Origin: Mactra quadrangularis
Lineage: Eukaryota > Mollusca > Bivalvia > Venerida > Mactridae
Reading direction: 5' to 3'
NCBI GenBank assembly: GCA_025267735.1
Contig: CM046304.1
Span: forward strand, 7,130,001-7,194,000
Length of the DNA stretch: 64,000 nt
Each line of letters opens with the position of its first letter. Position 1 is the first letter of the stretch. This document shows positions 46,155 through 55,621 of the stretch, piece by piece. Under the pieces are notes generated by a model. It ran no database searches. It saw only the letters and a program-made list of their open reading frames with translations, and had not been told where the DNA came from. The translations under genes and the position numbers were made by a program.

Positions 46155-46948
46155 GTAAGTTTGGTTAGATTTTATACTTTGTACTGTTTAACTTTGATGT
46201 TTTAAAAACTATTACAATCTTAGGGTTTTTATCATTTTGTTGTAATGTAAACTACTTTATGTAAACTGTTTTATTTGAATTAATACTTGTATGTAAATTG
46301 TTAAGTCAATCTTTTATTCAGAAAAGATATTTGGAAAATGTTATATAACTAGTTTATTCTGTATATTGGAAAACTTGTCAGCAATATTTGATTTAGATCA
46401 CAGGAAAGTGAAATGTTATTATCTTAGAAACTGATTATGTTATTTAGTTATATTTACATGTATATTAATTCTTATTTAGTTATATTTACATGTATATTAA
46501 TTCTTATTTAGTTATATTTACATATATATTAATTCTTTTAAGAAATATATAATTCAATCTTTTATTTTAACAAAAACATTTCTTGATATTCTTCAAAAAT
46601 TTCTATTTTGATGATTTGAAAATGTTATAATATTTCAATTGGAGAATGTTATCATGGTATCATTTTATTAACTGGACCGAAATAATATATTATGATTATT
46701 GGTAAAAGTATTATTATGTAATTCGCGATCATCACTGAAAAATGTTATTATGTTATTAATTAAAAATGTTATTATGTTATTAGTAAACTTGAATATCAAT
46801 TACTTAAATTCTTCCTATACATGTATTGTATAATCTCATTATATTTTATATGTATATTTTCTTATTATCACATTGCTATAGAAATTCGATACAATATTTT
46901 AATAATAAAGAAGCTGGAAAGGATCTAATTCTTATTGTCTATTTTTAG
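46155..46948 (+). other. Intron-like 794-bp segment inside the LTR
   Basis: GTAAGTTTGG follows the first 84-bp copy exactly, and the second copy ends with the acceptor-like TTGTCTATTTTTAG. Removal would join copy 1 to TTGTAGATATT, restoring an LTR with one copy. The GTAAGT at 46155 is also the best donor for an env mRNA using the acceptor at 52780. The same structure is at 56268-57061. Confidence 0.6.
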
Positions 46949-47012
46949 TTGTAGATATTATTCCCCAAGAAAGAGGTTCTGTTTCCGAACACCTAAGTTC
47001 GAGCAGAATACG

Positions 47013-47024
47013 TGGTGGGTACGG
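47013..47024 (+). other. Probable tRNA primer-binding site
   Basis: TGGTGGGTACGG begins two bases after the LTR and starts with the TGG expected opposite a tRNA 3' CCA. The priming tRNA was not identified. Confidence 0.5.
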
Positions 47025-47058
47025 AAAGATCCTACCTCTTACATAAGCCAAGCGTGAC

Positions 47059-47952
47059 ATGGTACTAACTTCAAGACCATCAAATTATTACCTAAGGTCA
47101 TCACCTGAAGAGCTAGCAGTAGAGGAGGTTAATCCAGCAGGGGTACAAGTAGAGGTACCAGTGCAGACTACAGAACAAAACACTGAAACAATGGCTGGTG
47201 TCTTTAAATTGGAGAGTTTTAGTGGAAAGGAGGACATCAAGTCATTTCTTAAGAGATTTGATCAGTATTGTAAATGTGTGGGGATCAGTGGAGATAGGGC
47301 TATGGCAACTCTAGCTTGGAGTTTAGAGGGTAATGCCAGAATCTGGTTTGAGAACTTAGAACCCCAACCTGATACATTAGAAGTTTTAAAGGAGCAACTA
47401 CTAACAAAATATAAACCGGTGGACAGGATCAACCTGGATATCTATGCCTCCAAACAAAAAGACACTGAAACACCGGACGAATTCCTCACAAGATTGGAGG
47501 TAGAATGCATAAAGAATAGGATTTCTCAGAATATAGCTGTCCAAATAGCTTTAAATGGATTGGATAGGTCAATAGGAGCGGCCATATCAACTCACGCGCC
47601 GGAAACCTTGGACGATGTAAGAAAATTACTTGGAAGAATGAATATTAACCAACCGTCATCTGGAACTTTTCCAAACAAGTTGGAAACCACGGTTGATGTG
47701 CTGACGGCAGCTGTGGCAAAGTTGGCGGCCAATGTTGAGAACCAGAGACAATGTCCAAGATGTGGAGGTAGGTGCTATTCTATTGATAATTGTAGGGCGA
47801 ATGGCAAACAATGTTATAAATGTAAAAAATTTAATCATTTTGGCACCATGTGCAGAAATTCATATAGGAGGGATGAGTCTCAGTCTAGAGGTAGACCAGG
47901 CAGGGGTCGAGGAAATTTCAACAATAGAAATTCTAATCAGGGTCCACAATAG
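47059..47952 (+). CDS. gag: Gag polyprotein, 297 aa
   Basis: ATG at 47059 is the first ATG after the primer site in this frame. Residues about 45-170 resemble the retrotransposon gag (capsid-like) domain, with WFENLEPQPDTLEVLKEQLL and ETPDEFLTRLE motifs. The C-terminal 65 residues are nucleocapsid-like: a first Cys cluster CPRCGGRC, then a classical zinc knuckle C-x2-C-x4-H-x4-C (CYKCKKFNHFGTMC), then an Arg/Gly-rich RNA-binding tail. It ends at UAG (47950-47952), and the same frame stays open into pol. It would assemble particles and package the element's RNA. Confidence 0.9.
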   Translation: MVLTSRPSNYYLRSSPEELAVEEVNPAGVQVEVPVQTTEQNTETMAGVFKLESFSGKEDIKSFLKRFDQYCKCVGISGDRAMATLAWSLEGNARIWFENLEPQPDTLEVLKEQLLTKYKPVDRINLDIYASKQKDTETPDEFLTRLEVECIKNRISQNIAVQIALNGLDRSIGAAISTHAPETLDDVRKLLGRMNINQPSSGTFPNKLETTVDVLTAAVAKLAANVENQRQCPRCGGRCYSIDNCRANGKQCYKCKKFNHFGTMCRNSYRRDESQSRGRPGRGRGNFNNRNSNQGPQ

Positions 47953-47991
47953 GGACTCGCGCCTGTCCGCAAGACTGACAATGTCGATCAA
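47950..47991 (+). promoter_or_regulatory. Gag-pol junction: in-frame UAG, candidate readthrough site
   Basis: The gag stop TAG is followed by GGACTC and 13 open codons leading to the pol frame at 47992 with no frame change (47992 minus 47059 is a multiple of 3). GGAC and GTCC directly after the stop can pair as a small stem. No ATG precedes protease in a sensible position, so readthrough of UAG is the simplest expression route. Confidence 0.65.
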
Positions 47992-50900
47992 GTGGATGGG
48001 CACAAAGATAGATTATCTAATAATTTAAATCATTCTAAGTCTAAAAATTCATATTTAAATGCTAGATATTCAAAAAATAGTGCTAAAAATATCAAATTTT
48101 CTCAAAAACCTACAACTGCTGAAGTTAATGCAAATTTTACAGCGTACATGACTAAGAATACTGTAAATGTCTCTATTAATGGAAAAAAAACAAGTGCTCT
48201 TTGTGATACTGGTGCTACTATATCATGTGTTGGTACAAAATTTTTAAACAAAATTTTTGATGGTGCAAAACCTTCTATTCGTCCTTGCTCTTTAAAATCT
48301 ATTTTCGGTGTAGGTGGGACTAACCACTCCGTTCAAGGACTGGTAACATTAGATGTAAATTTTGGTGGTTTCATTATAAAGTATGATTTTTATGTGATAA
48401 ATGATCTTCATCATTCAATTATAATAGGTCATGATTTTATGGAAAGCCATCATGTTACTATTAACTATAAAACTAAACAATTTATCATTCAAGAAAATTT
48501 GAAGATTTGTACTTTAACAACAAATACAGGATATGCTAGGACTGTTAAATATGTAACTTTACCTGCAAACTCAGAGACTGATTTACCAGTAAAAATTTCA
48601 AGAGTAGATTCAGAAAAACAGATCCTTTTAGAGCCTTTGACTAGTTTAACTAATCAAAACATTATGGGTGCTAAGTGTCTTGTTAAAGTTCATAAAGGTA
48701 AAGCACTTTTACGCGTCATTAATCCAACAGACTCTGCAGTGACCATTAAAAGAAATAAAATCTTAGCTGTCGCAGCCGAAGTTAATGACGAGCATATATT
48801 TACTCTATCTGATGAAAAACCAACTAAACAAAATATAAATGTTTCCAATAATGACAAACCTAGTAAATTTACTTTTAACTTAGAAAATTCTGATTTAACT
48901 GAGCATCAAAAAACTAGGTTGTTAAATTTTCTCAATAAGAACTCAGAATTATTTTCTGAGGGTTTACATGATTTAGGTAGAACTCATTTAACTACTCATA
49001 AAGTTGATACAGGTAATTCTGGTCCGGTCAAGTTACCTTTTTACAGACAAACTCCTGAAATGAGACGTAAAACTAAAGAGTTGACCGATGAAATGTTAAG
49101 AACCAATCAAATTGAAGAAAGCAATTCTAGTTGGCATTCTCCTGTGGTTTTAGTCCGTAAAGCTAATTCTGATGAGTATAGGTTTGCAGTAGATTATAGA
49201 AAACTTAATAAACTTAGTAAACAACAAGACTTTCCTTTACCAACATTATCAGATATTTTTGACTGTATAGGTGAAGCTAAAGCTCAGTATTTTACAACAT
49301 TAGACTTAGGTAAAGCATTTTGGCAAGTTCCCCTGGATGAAGATAGTAAAGAAAAATGTGCTTTTATTACTTATGATGGTATTTTTACATTCAAAAATAT
49401 GCCTTTCGGTCTGTCCGGAGCTCCTGCTACTTTTCAAAGTTTAATGATGAAAGTTTTAAGAGGAATTTCATGGAAATATGTACTTTGTTATGTTGATGAT
49501 GTAATTATCTTTTCGTCAAATTTTGAAGAGCATTTACACCACCTGTCCGAAGTATTTAGTCGCTTAAAGCAAGCCGGATTAAAACTTTCACCAAAGAAGT
49601 GTCATTTTGCTCAAAGAAAACTTACATACTTAGGTCATGTGATCAGTAAGGATGGTGTTGAAGCAGATCCGAAAAAAGTAGAGAAAATTTTGAATTTGAC
49701 TGTTCCAAAAAATCAGAAAGGTGTTAAGAGTTTACTAGGACTCACAAATTATTATAAGAAATTCATAAATAATTATAGTAAAATCTGTGCTCCAATTTTT
49801 GAATTATTGAAGAAAGATGTTCCTTTTGTATGGTCAGATAAGTGTGATCAAGCTTTGAATACATTAAAACAAAGTATGTCTTCTGCTCCAATTTTAGCAT
49901 TCCCAGACATGAATAGACCTTTTATTCTAACGTGTGATGCTAGTACTTTAGGTTTAGGTTATATTTTAGGTCAGGTTGATTGTAATAATAGGCATCGTGT
50001 CATAGAATATGGTGGTAGAGCATTACATGGTTCTGAGAAAAATTACTCTGCCTCAGAATTAGAATGTTTAGCTATTGTGACTGGTGTAAAAACTTATAAG
50101 TCTTATCTTTCAACTGGACTTCCATTCACAATTTATACAGATCATAAAGCTTTAACGTGTTTTAATAACTTAGCCACTTCTTCAAATGGTAGGCTTGCTA
50201 GATGGGCCTTATTTTTACAAGGTTTCAAATATAAGGTTGAGTACATTAAAGGGAAGTACAACTGTGCAGATGCTTTATCAAGGTTGACTGTTGAGGCACA
50301 AGCTAATCAAGATAAATCTAATACAGTTATAGAAAGAGATAATGAAATGGATGAAATTTTGGAAGATATAAATTTACTTGAAATTTTAAATCCAAATGAT
50401 AGCAAGATAAATACCAAACCTAGAAACTGTACAAAACCAAAGGTTGAAATAAGAGATAATAATTCTAAGGAATTTTTAGAAGTAACTTTTGAATATTCAG
50501 TTCATAGCCCAGTTTTGGCAATTGATGTGGAATCTCCAGTGGACGGAAAAATAGAAAATGATTTAACTTTGATCAAATTACAAAAAGAATGTCCTGAATT
50601 TAAAGATATGTATCATTACTTAAAGACTAAGGAATTACCTAATGATGAAAAACTCAGTAATTACATTAAATTTAATCAAGATTACTTTGATATAATTGAT
50701 GGTATCCTAATACATAAATTTCAACCCAGAAGTAAAAAGAAACCTACAGATGATAAATTAATCTTTCAGATTGCACTTCCTACTAAACTTAGGTTAAAGG
50801 CTATACAATCATATCATGATTATAATGGTCACTTTGGTGTTAAGAAAACTTACAATGCATTACATGCTAAATATTATTGGCGTCAAATGAATCAGGATGT

Positions 50901-52311
50901 AGTTGATTATGTAAAATCATGTGATAGATGTCAAATGGCAAAAAAAGATTCTCATCCTCATGCTACACCTTTAAACCCTCTCCCAGTGGTTAAAGTATTT
51001 GAAAGAGTACATGTAGATGTATTGGGTCCATTACCCAAGACCACGGCAGGTCATGAGTATATTCTTGTTTGTGTTGATAGTTTCTCTAGGTGGATTGAGG
51101 CATTTCCATTGTTTACGCAATCAGCCCAAGAAATTGCGAGAGTTATTCATGATGAAATTTTCTGTCGGTATGGTGCGTGTCTATCATTAGTTTCTGATAG
51201 AGGTAGAAACTTTTTGTCTAAATTAGTTAATGCTGTCTGTGAAATATATCAAGTTGCAAGACATAAAACTGCTAGTTACCATCCGCAAGCTAATGGATGT
51301 GTTGAACGTCAGAATGCAGTCATTGCACAAACTTTACGGATGTATGTTAACAAGAAACAAAACAATTGGCACGAGTTATTACCGACTGTATTAATGTCAA
51401 TAAGATCATCCCCAAATACTGAAACTTCGGGTTATTCCCCTTTTCGTATGGTTTTTGGCAATGAAATGCGTTTACCATTTGATACAGCGATTGTTCCTAG
51501 AGAAAATATGAACCAAGAAGCCAAGACTTTTCTAAATGAATTACTTGAAAATCTAAAGACTGTGCATGGCCAAGCAACTAAAAATTCAGAACTTTCTAAT
51601 ACTGAGAGTAAGCAGAGACATGATGTAAAAGCTAAAAAGTCTGATTTTAAGTTAGGAGATTTAGTTTTACTTAAAGTAAATAGTCGGGCAAAAGGCTTAT
51701 CTCATAAACTTGAAGATAAATGGTCTGGACCATTTTACATTAAGGAATTAGGACCGTTTGATTCATACAAAATAGCTGATTGCACAACGCATAAGACTCA
51801 TTCAGCTATGGTGAATGCTAAAAATCTTAAAATATATCATGATCCTAGAAACTATAGGCAACAAAAAGTAATAGATGAAAATCAATCTAAGAGCAGTCAA
51901 AATAATGACAATACTGAAGGAAATACTAATACTGATTCCAATAAAAATGATGATAAAGGTGAAAGTATTCTCTCTGATAAGGTTAATAATGATTCAAATA
52001 ATGATGATAATGGTGATAATGATGATGACTATGAAACAGATGATGATAATGATGATGATGATGATGATAAGGGAGGCACATGGCTAAAAGCTAATAAGAT
52101 ACTTAAACAAAGAAATTATGGTAAAGTTAGGTATTATCTCATTGAGTGGGAAGATCCTAATATAAAACCTTCATGGGAGGCTGAAAATGATGTTAGTGAA
52201 GCTTTAAAAAGGCATTTCCATATCAAACATACTACATTGGGTAAGACTAGGAAGAGAAAAGGGAAGAAAAGATTTAGTTATTTCAGAGTAGCGGTGATCA
52301 GTTGTAATTGA
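47953..52311 (+). CDS. pol: Pol polyprotein: protease, RT, RNase H, integrase with chromodomain-like tail
   Basis: Open from just after the gag UAG. Numbering from 47992: aspartic protease DTGA at 72-75; reverse transcriptase with YVDD at 500-503 and preceding FGLSGAPATFQ; RNase H starting at CDAS (Asp 649) with SELE and TDHKA; integrase zinc finger H942-x4-H947-x29-C977-x2-C980; catalytic D1009, D1069 and E1105 (35 residues between the last two); a GPF-type module (KWSGPFYIKELG). A run of Asp/Asn from GAT repeats (52000-52070) leads to a chromodomain-like segment at 1364-1412 (WLKANKILKQ...KVRYYLIEWED...SWEAENDV). The total is 1439 residues from 47992. All catalytic residues are present and there are no internal stops. 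The GTG at 47992 is not a credible independent start. Confidence 0.93.
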   Translation, partial: GLAPVRKTDNVDQVDGHKDRLSNNLNHSKSKNSYLNARYSKNSAKNIKFSQKPTTAEVNANFTAYMTKNTVNVSINGKKTSALCDTGATISCVGTKFLNKIFDGAKPSIRPCSLKSIFGVGGTNHSVQGLVTLDVNFGGFIIKYDFYVINDLHHSIIIGHDFMESHHVTINYKTKQFIIQENLKICTLTTNTGYARTVKYVTLPANSETDLPVKISRVDSEKQILLEPLTSLTNQNIMGAKCLVKVHKGKALLRVINPTDSAVTIKRNKILAVAAEVNDEHIFTLSDEKPTKQNINVSNNDKPSKFTFNLENSDLTEHQKTRLLNFLNKNSELFSEGLHDLGRTHLTTHKVDTGNSGPVKLPFYRQTPEMRRKTKELTDEMLRTNQIEESNSSWHSPVVLVRKANSDEYRFAVDYRKLNKLSKQQDFPLPTLSDIFDCIGEAKAQYFTTLDLGKAFWQVPLDEDSKEKCAFITYDGIFTFKNMPFGLSGAPATFQSLMMKVLRGISWKYVLCYVDDVIIFSSNFEEHLHHLSEVFSRLKQAGLKLSPKKCHFAQRKLTYLGHVISKDGVEADPKKVEKILNLTVPKNQKGVKSLLGLTNYYKKFINNYSKICAPIFELLKKDVPFVWSDKCDQALNTLKQSMSSAPILAFPDMNRPFILTCDASTLGLGYILGQVDCNNRHRVIEYGGRALHGSEKNYSASELECLAIVTGVKTYKSYLSTGLPFTIYTDHKALTCFNNLATSSNGRLARWALFLQGFKYKVEYIKGKYNCADALSRLTVEAQANQDKSNTVIERDNEMDEILEDINLLEILNPNDSKINTKPRNCTKPKVEIRDNNSKEFLEVTFEYSVHSPVLAIDVESPVDGKIENDLTLIKLQKECPEFKDMYHYLKTKELPNDEKLSNYIKFNQDYFDIIDGILIHKFQPRSKKKPTDDKLIFQIALPTKLRLKAIQSYHDYNGHFGVKKTYNALHAKYYWRQMNQDVVDYVKSCDRCQMAKKDSHPHATPLNPLPVVKVFERVHVDVLGPLPKTTAGHEYILVCVDSFSRWIEAFPLFTQSAQEIARVIHDEIFCRYGACLSLVSDRGRNFLSKLVNAVCEIYQVARHKTASYHPQANGCVERQNAVIAQTLRMYVNKKQNNWHELLPTVLMSIRSSPNTETSGYSPFRMVFGNEMRLPFDTAIVPRENMNQEAKTFLNELLENLKTVHGQATKNSELSNTESKQRHDVKAKKSDFKLGDLVLLKVNSRAKGLSHKLEDKWSGPFYIKELGPFDSYKIADCTTHKTHSAMVNAKNLKIYHDPRNYRQQKVIDENQSKSSQNNDNTEGNTNTDSNKNDDKGESILSDKVNNDSNNDDNGDNDDDYETDDDNDDDDDDKGGTWLKANKILKQRNYGKVRYYLIEWEDPNIKPSWEAENDVSEALKRHFHIKHTTLGKTRKRKGKKRFSYFRVAVISCN

Positions 52312-52779
52312 GCATTAAAGTTGTAGGAGAGTAATAAGTGTTTTAATAAGAATTAGAAGAAATATGGTAATAAAATAAATTAAAATAGGGTAGGCAGTAA
52401 TTTAGTCGTTATATTCCAAAATACTTATTGTTTTTATATGTTTTTATAGTATTTTACTATTGACTTAAAACTAGATTGGTCAACCATAGCTTAAGGTGTA
52501 TTTTTCATCATTAAAGTAAACTTAAGTATTAAGTGACTTAAGAATTAACATTGGCATACTAAAGCAATGCTGAGTTTAAATAGACAGTGGTGTAGTAAAG
52601 GCAAAATTATTAAGGATCCAGACCTGATTGTGTGAGAGATGTGTGCAAGGACCGGAGTGAAAGTGAGTGAAAAAGATAATCCCATTGGGTCTGTTTCCTG
52701 ATTATAGTGCTAGATTGTAAAACTTAATGCGCATAGGTTTACAACACCGTCTGAGCTACATTTGTTCTGTCTCATTTTA
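52312..52779 (+). other. Pol-env spacer
   Basis: 468 bp without ORF. It ends in a pyrimidine-rich stretch TTTGTTCTGTCTCATTTTAG, the env splice acceptor (AG at 52779-52780). Confidence 0.7.
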
Positions 52780-52791
52780 GTTCAAGTCCGA

Positions 52792-55155
52792 ATGGTGCTT
52801 ATGGTTTTGCTTATGGCTATGTGTTTTACCACGGTATCTGGAATGTTCTCGTCTGAGTTACAGCGACTAAATTATGGTGTTGCCTTTGAACCCAGGGTTC
52901 AGTTACAGATGTCAGAAGAAATATGGATACATACATTTGAGGTGGAATTGCCAACGGGAATGAATATAGTAGATTTTGCTGCATGCAAAGATAATAGAGC
53001 AATTTGCAAATTTGTTAATGATGTATTACTTGAGATTAATCAGATAAGACATAAAACTGAGGTAGTTTTAAATAGTACTATTGAGTCAGTGTACAAACTT
53101 ATTCCAGAAAAACAATTACTTGTTAGATCTAGATCACGTAGAGCTATATTGTCATTTATAGGAGATTTAAGTAAGTCAATATTTGGAACAGCCACAGTGG
53201 AGGATGTTAAAACTTTAGCTAACCATATAAACGCTTTAAATAAAATAACATCTAAAGTTGTTTCTACTGTAGAACAACATGAGGAAAACTTAGCGTCATA
53301 TATTCAAACTTCTGATGATAGAATGTCTAATATAATGGAAGGTTTAAAAACTAATGAGCTAGCAATTGAAACTATTCAACAACAGTTATATCAAACATTT
53401 AATGATTTAGAAAAAGCTTTTTCTACTGTAAGTACCTTGATAGCTAAACAGGTTGAAAATTCAAGACAACTAGAACATAGGTTTAAAGAAATTTGGGATG
53501 GTATAAATGATTTAGTTGAAGGTAAATTGTCTCCTAAATTAATTCCTGCTAATACAATGTCAAAAACTGTGAGTGATATTCAACAAATACTTAATAATAA
53601 GTTTCAAGGTTTTCACCTCGTTTATACTGATATTGGTGAAATTTATAAAAATGTAATAAGTTTATATAACAGAAAGGGTTCTAAATTGTATATTGCCTTA
53701 AAGTTCCCAATAAGTCCATTTCAAAAACCATTAAGTCTATTTAATGTGTTATCATTTCCAGTCCCAGTAAATGATTCTACCAATCATGCTACTCAAATAG
53801 TAGACTTACCTAAATTGTTTGCTATGACAGTTGATTCTCAATTTTATGTCACTTTTGAACAAGAAGAAATTCTAAATTGTCAAAAAGATAATTCTAATAA
53901 ATTACTATGTACAATAAACAAAGCTTTAACACCAGTTACAACACAAAGTTGTATCCTAAGTCTTTTTCGTAATGATAAAGTAACTGTAAAACAATTATGT
54001 GACTTTAGATTTTTGGTAAATCATATAAACCCAAATATATTTGTATTATCTAAAACTACAATTGTTGTGTATAAGTTAGATACTCTTGATTTTACATGTA
54101 ATTTAACTAAACATACGGTCAATGGATGTTCTTTTTGCACATTGTCGGTTCCTTGTCAATGTTCTGTTAGTGCTAAAAGCATATATTTACCACAAAGACT
54201 TTCAAATTGTCAAGAAAATAGTATAACTAAGTTGCATCCCTTTAACTTAGCAGTTTTACAACAATTTTTCAATGATACTTCTTTAGAGTCTATTGAAAGC
54301 AATATGATATTTGAAAACCCACTAGATATTACTGTACCACAATTTAAGTTGTACAATCATACAATGAATAATGTGATAGCTGATGACAGAAAAACTCATC
54401 TAAGTTTACAAAAAATGGCTCAAGCAGCTAAAAATGATGCTACAGCATTTAGAACTTTAACTGAACCGTTGCTAGCTGGTAGGATAAATATTGATTCTTC
54501 ATGGCCTTCTACTGATGATATAATTTTATATTGTACATCAGCAGTATCCGGCTTTTCATTATGTCTATGTATTATTATGTTTACTAAACTTAGAAAACTA
54601 TGCACAATTATAGCCGTTTTACAAAGTTCAAAGCGAGTTTCAGCTGCTAAAATTCCTTCATTTGTCTACAAAAATGAAAACCCTATTAATACTGATAAAC
54701 CAAACTTTTTTAAAGATTTAGATTTAACCATAGATCATTATATATTAGCACTGTCCATAGCTACACTTGTTTGCTTAATTTTAATTATAGTATTCTTTAT
54801 TAAGAATTATAACAGACAAACTAGACTTGTTGTAGAATTAACTAACGGAAAACATTGTATTCATGTACCATTGAAAACTTTATCTTTGTGTCCAACCTAT
54901 TGGAAGGCTCAAGTCCCAACTAATATAACTTGTATTTCAATAAGGGGTTTATTGAATCCTGTTCTATCATTTGACTGGGACCATTGCTCAATAACAAATA
55001 CGTTGAATAACCAATCTATTAGTATAAAGAAACAACACTGTGTTAATATTCTTATGTCTAAGAAAATTAGAAAAATTTTGAGTACAACATATTGTGTTTA
55101 TTTTTACTTTCAACATGGAAATATGTTGATTCCCATATCAAACCATTCGCCTTAG
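52792..55155 (+). CDS. env: Envelope glycoprotein, baculovirus-F/errantivirus type, 787 aa
   Basis: The first ATG after the acceptor AG at 52780 is 52792. It opens a hydrophobic signal peptide (MVLMVLLMAMCFTTVSG). The frame continues upstream to 52762, but without ATG and across the acceptor, so 52792 is chosen. A furin-type site RSRSRR at 112-117 is followed by a hydrophobic segment AILSFIGDLSKSIFG, as at the fusion-peptide start of F proteins. Residues about 130-250 are a long heptad-rich helix. The ectodomain is Cys-rich after 360. Two membrane segments near the C-terminus are predicted, about 577-597 and 650-670, more than the usual one. Family placement is by motif, not by search. No breaks seen. 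Confidence 0.8.
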   Translation: MVLMVLLMAMCFTTVSGMFSSELQRLNYGVAFEPRVQLQMSEEIWIHTFEVELPTGMNIVDFAACKDNRAICKFVNDVLLEINQIRHKTEVVLNSTIESVYKLIPEKQLLVRSRSRRAILSFIGDLSKSIFGTATVEDVKTLANHINALNKITSKVVSTVEQHEENLASYIQTSDDRMSNIMEGLKTNELAIETIQQQLYQTFNDLEKAFSTVSTLIAKQVENSRQLEHRFKEIWDGINDLVEGKLSPKLIPANTMSKTVSDIQQILNNKFQGFHLVYTDIGEIYKNVISLYNRKGSKLYIALKFPISPFQKPLSLFNVLSFPVPVNDSTNHATQIVDLPKLFAMTVDSQFYVTFEQEEILNCQKDNSNKLLCTINKALTPVTTQSCILSLFRNDKVTVKQLCDFRFLVNHINPNIFVLSKTTIVVYKLDTLDFTCNLTKHTVNGCSFCTLSVPCQCSVSAKSIYLPQRLSNCQENSITKLHPFNLAVLQQFFNDTSLESIESNMIFENPLDITVPQFKLYNHTMNNVIADDRKTHLSLQKMAQAAKNDATAFRTLTEPLLAGRINIDSSWPSTDDIILYCTSAVSGFSLCLCIIMFTKLRKLCTIIAVLQSSKRVSAAKIPSFVYKNENPINTDKPNFFKDLDLTIDHYILALSIATLVCLILIIVFFIKNYNRQTRLVVELTNGKHCIHVPLKTLSLCPTYWKAQVPTNITCISIRGLLNPVLSFDWDHCSITNTLNNQSISIKKQHCVNILMSKKIRKILSTTYCVYFYFQHGNMLIPISNHSP

Positions 55156-55606
55156 AATTAACAAATATGATAGCACCTACAACTCATTATTGATAAATGA
55201 ACTTTTGAATATTTGAAATTTTGAATATTGACTTGTATTGTGTTGTGTATTTTGTTTCATGTATTTTTGCTAATGTTGTTTATGACTCTTATGTACATGT
55301 ACGTTGTTTGTATGATGTTATGTTTTCAGCAAATGCTGTTGTTGGAAGATTTTTGACACTTATGTAATAACTTTCGTTGTATAAGATTTACTTATTTCCT
55401 AAAGAGAACAACTTTGGTTTATCTTGTGAACTTATTTACTGTGTCATAAATTGGTGTGCCGTTTTATTTTGAGTCATGAAAATTTGTATATTTTAAGTTG
55501 TATATATCTGTTAGTTACATTTTTTAAAAATCCTTTCGGAATTCTTTCGTAAGCATCCTCACTGATCGACCAATTCAATTAACCACTTTATAGGAATAAA
55601 GTAAAT
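55156..55606 (+). other. Env-3' LTR spacer
   Basis: 451 bp of T-rich non-coding sequence between the env stop and the polypurine tract. Confidence 0.6.
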
Positions 55607-55621
55607 TAGAGGAGGAGGTAG
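55607..55621 (+). other. Polypurine tract
   Basis: AGAGGAGGAGGTAG runs directly up to the 3' LTR start TGTTATG and would prime plus-strand DNA synthesis. Confidence 0.8.

Larger units (their letters stand above)
45509..47010 (+). repeat. 5' LTR, 1502 bp, with internal R duplication
   Basis: Begins TGTTATGCTG and ends GAGCAGAATA (termini TG...TA). The same sequence recurs at 55622-57123 at a constant offset of 10,113. Inferred parts: U3 45509-46070 with CCAAT (46019) and TATA-like CATAAAAAG (46042-46050); R copy 1 46071-46154; insert 46155-46864; R copy 2 46865-46948; U5 46949-47010. A 32-bp unit (TTATTTAGTTATATTTACAT...) is repeated three times near 46440-46540. Confidence 0.9.

Noticed and set aside
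47001..47005. LTR ending at a canonical CA (GAGCA)
   Set aside because: Five further bases (GAATA) are shared by both LTRs, and the TAAT duplication fits only the longer LTR.
47992..47994. Independent pol start
   Set aside because: The codon is GTG, not ATG, and the frame is continuous with gag through one UAG.
52762..52791. Env starting at 52762
   Set aside because: The codon is TTG and this stretch is the pyrimidine tract of the splice acceptor; the ATG at 52792 starts a proper signal peptide.
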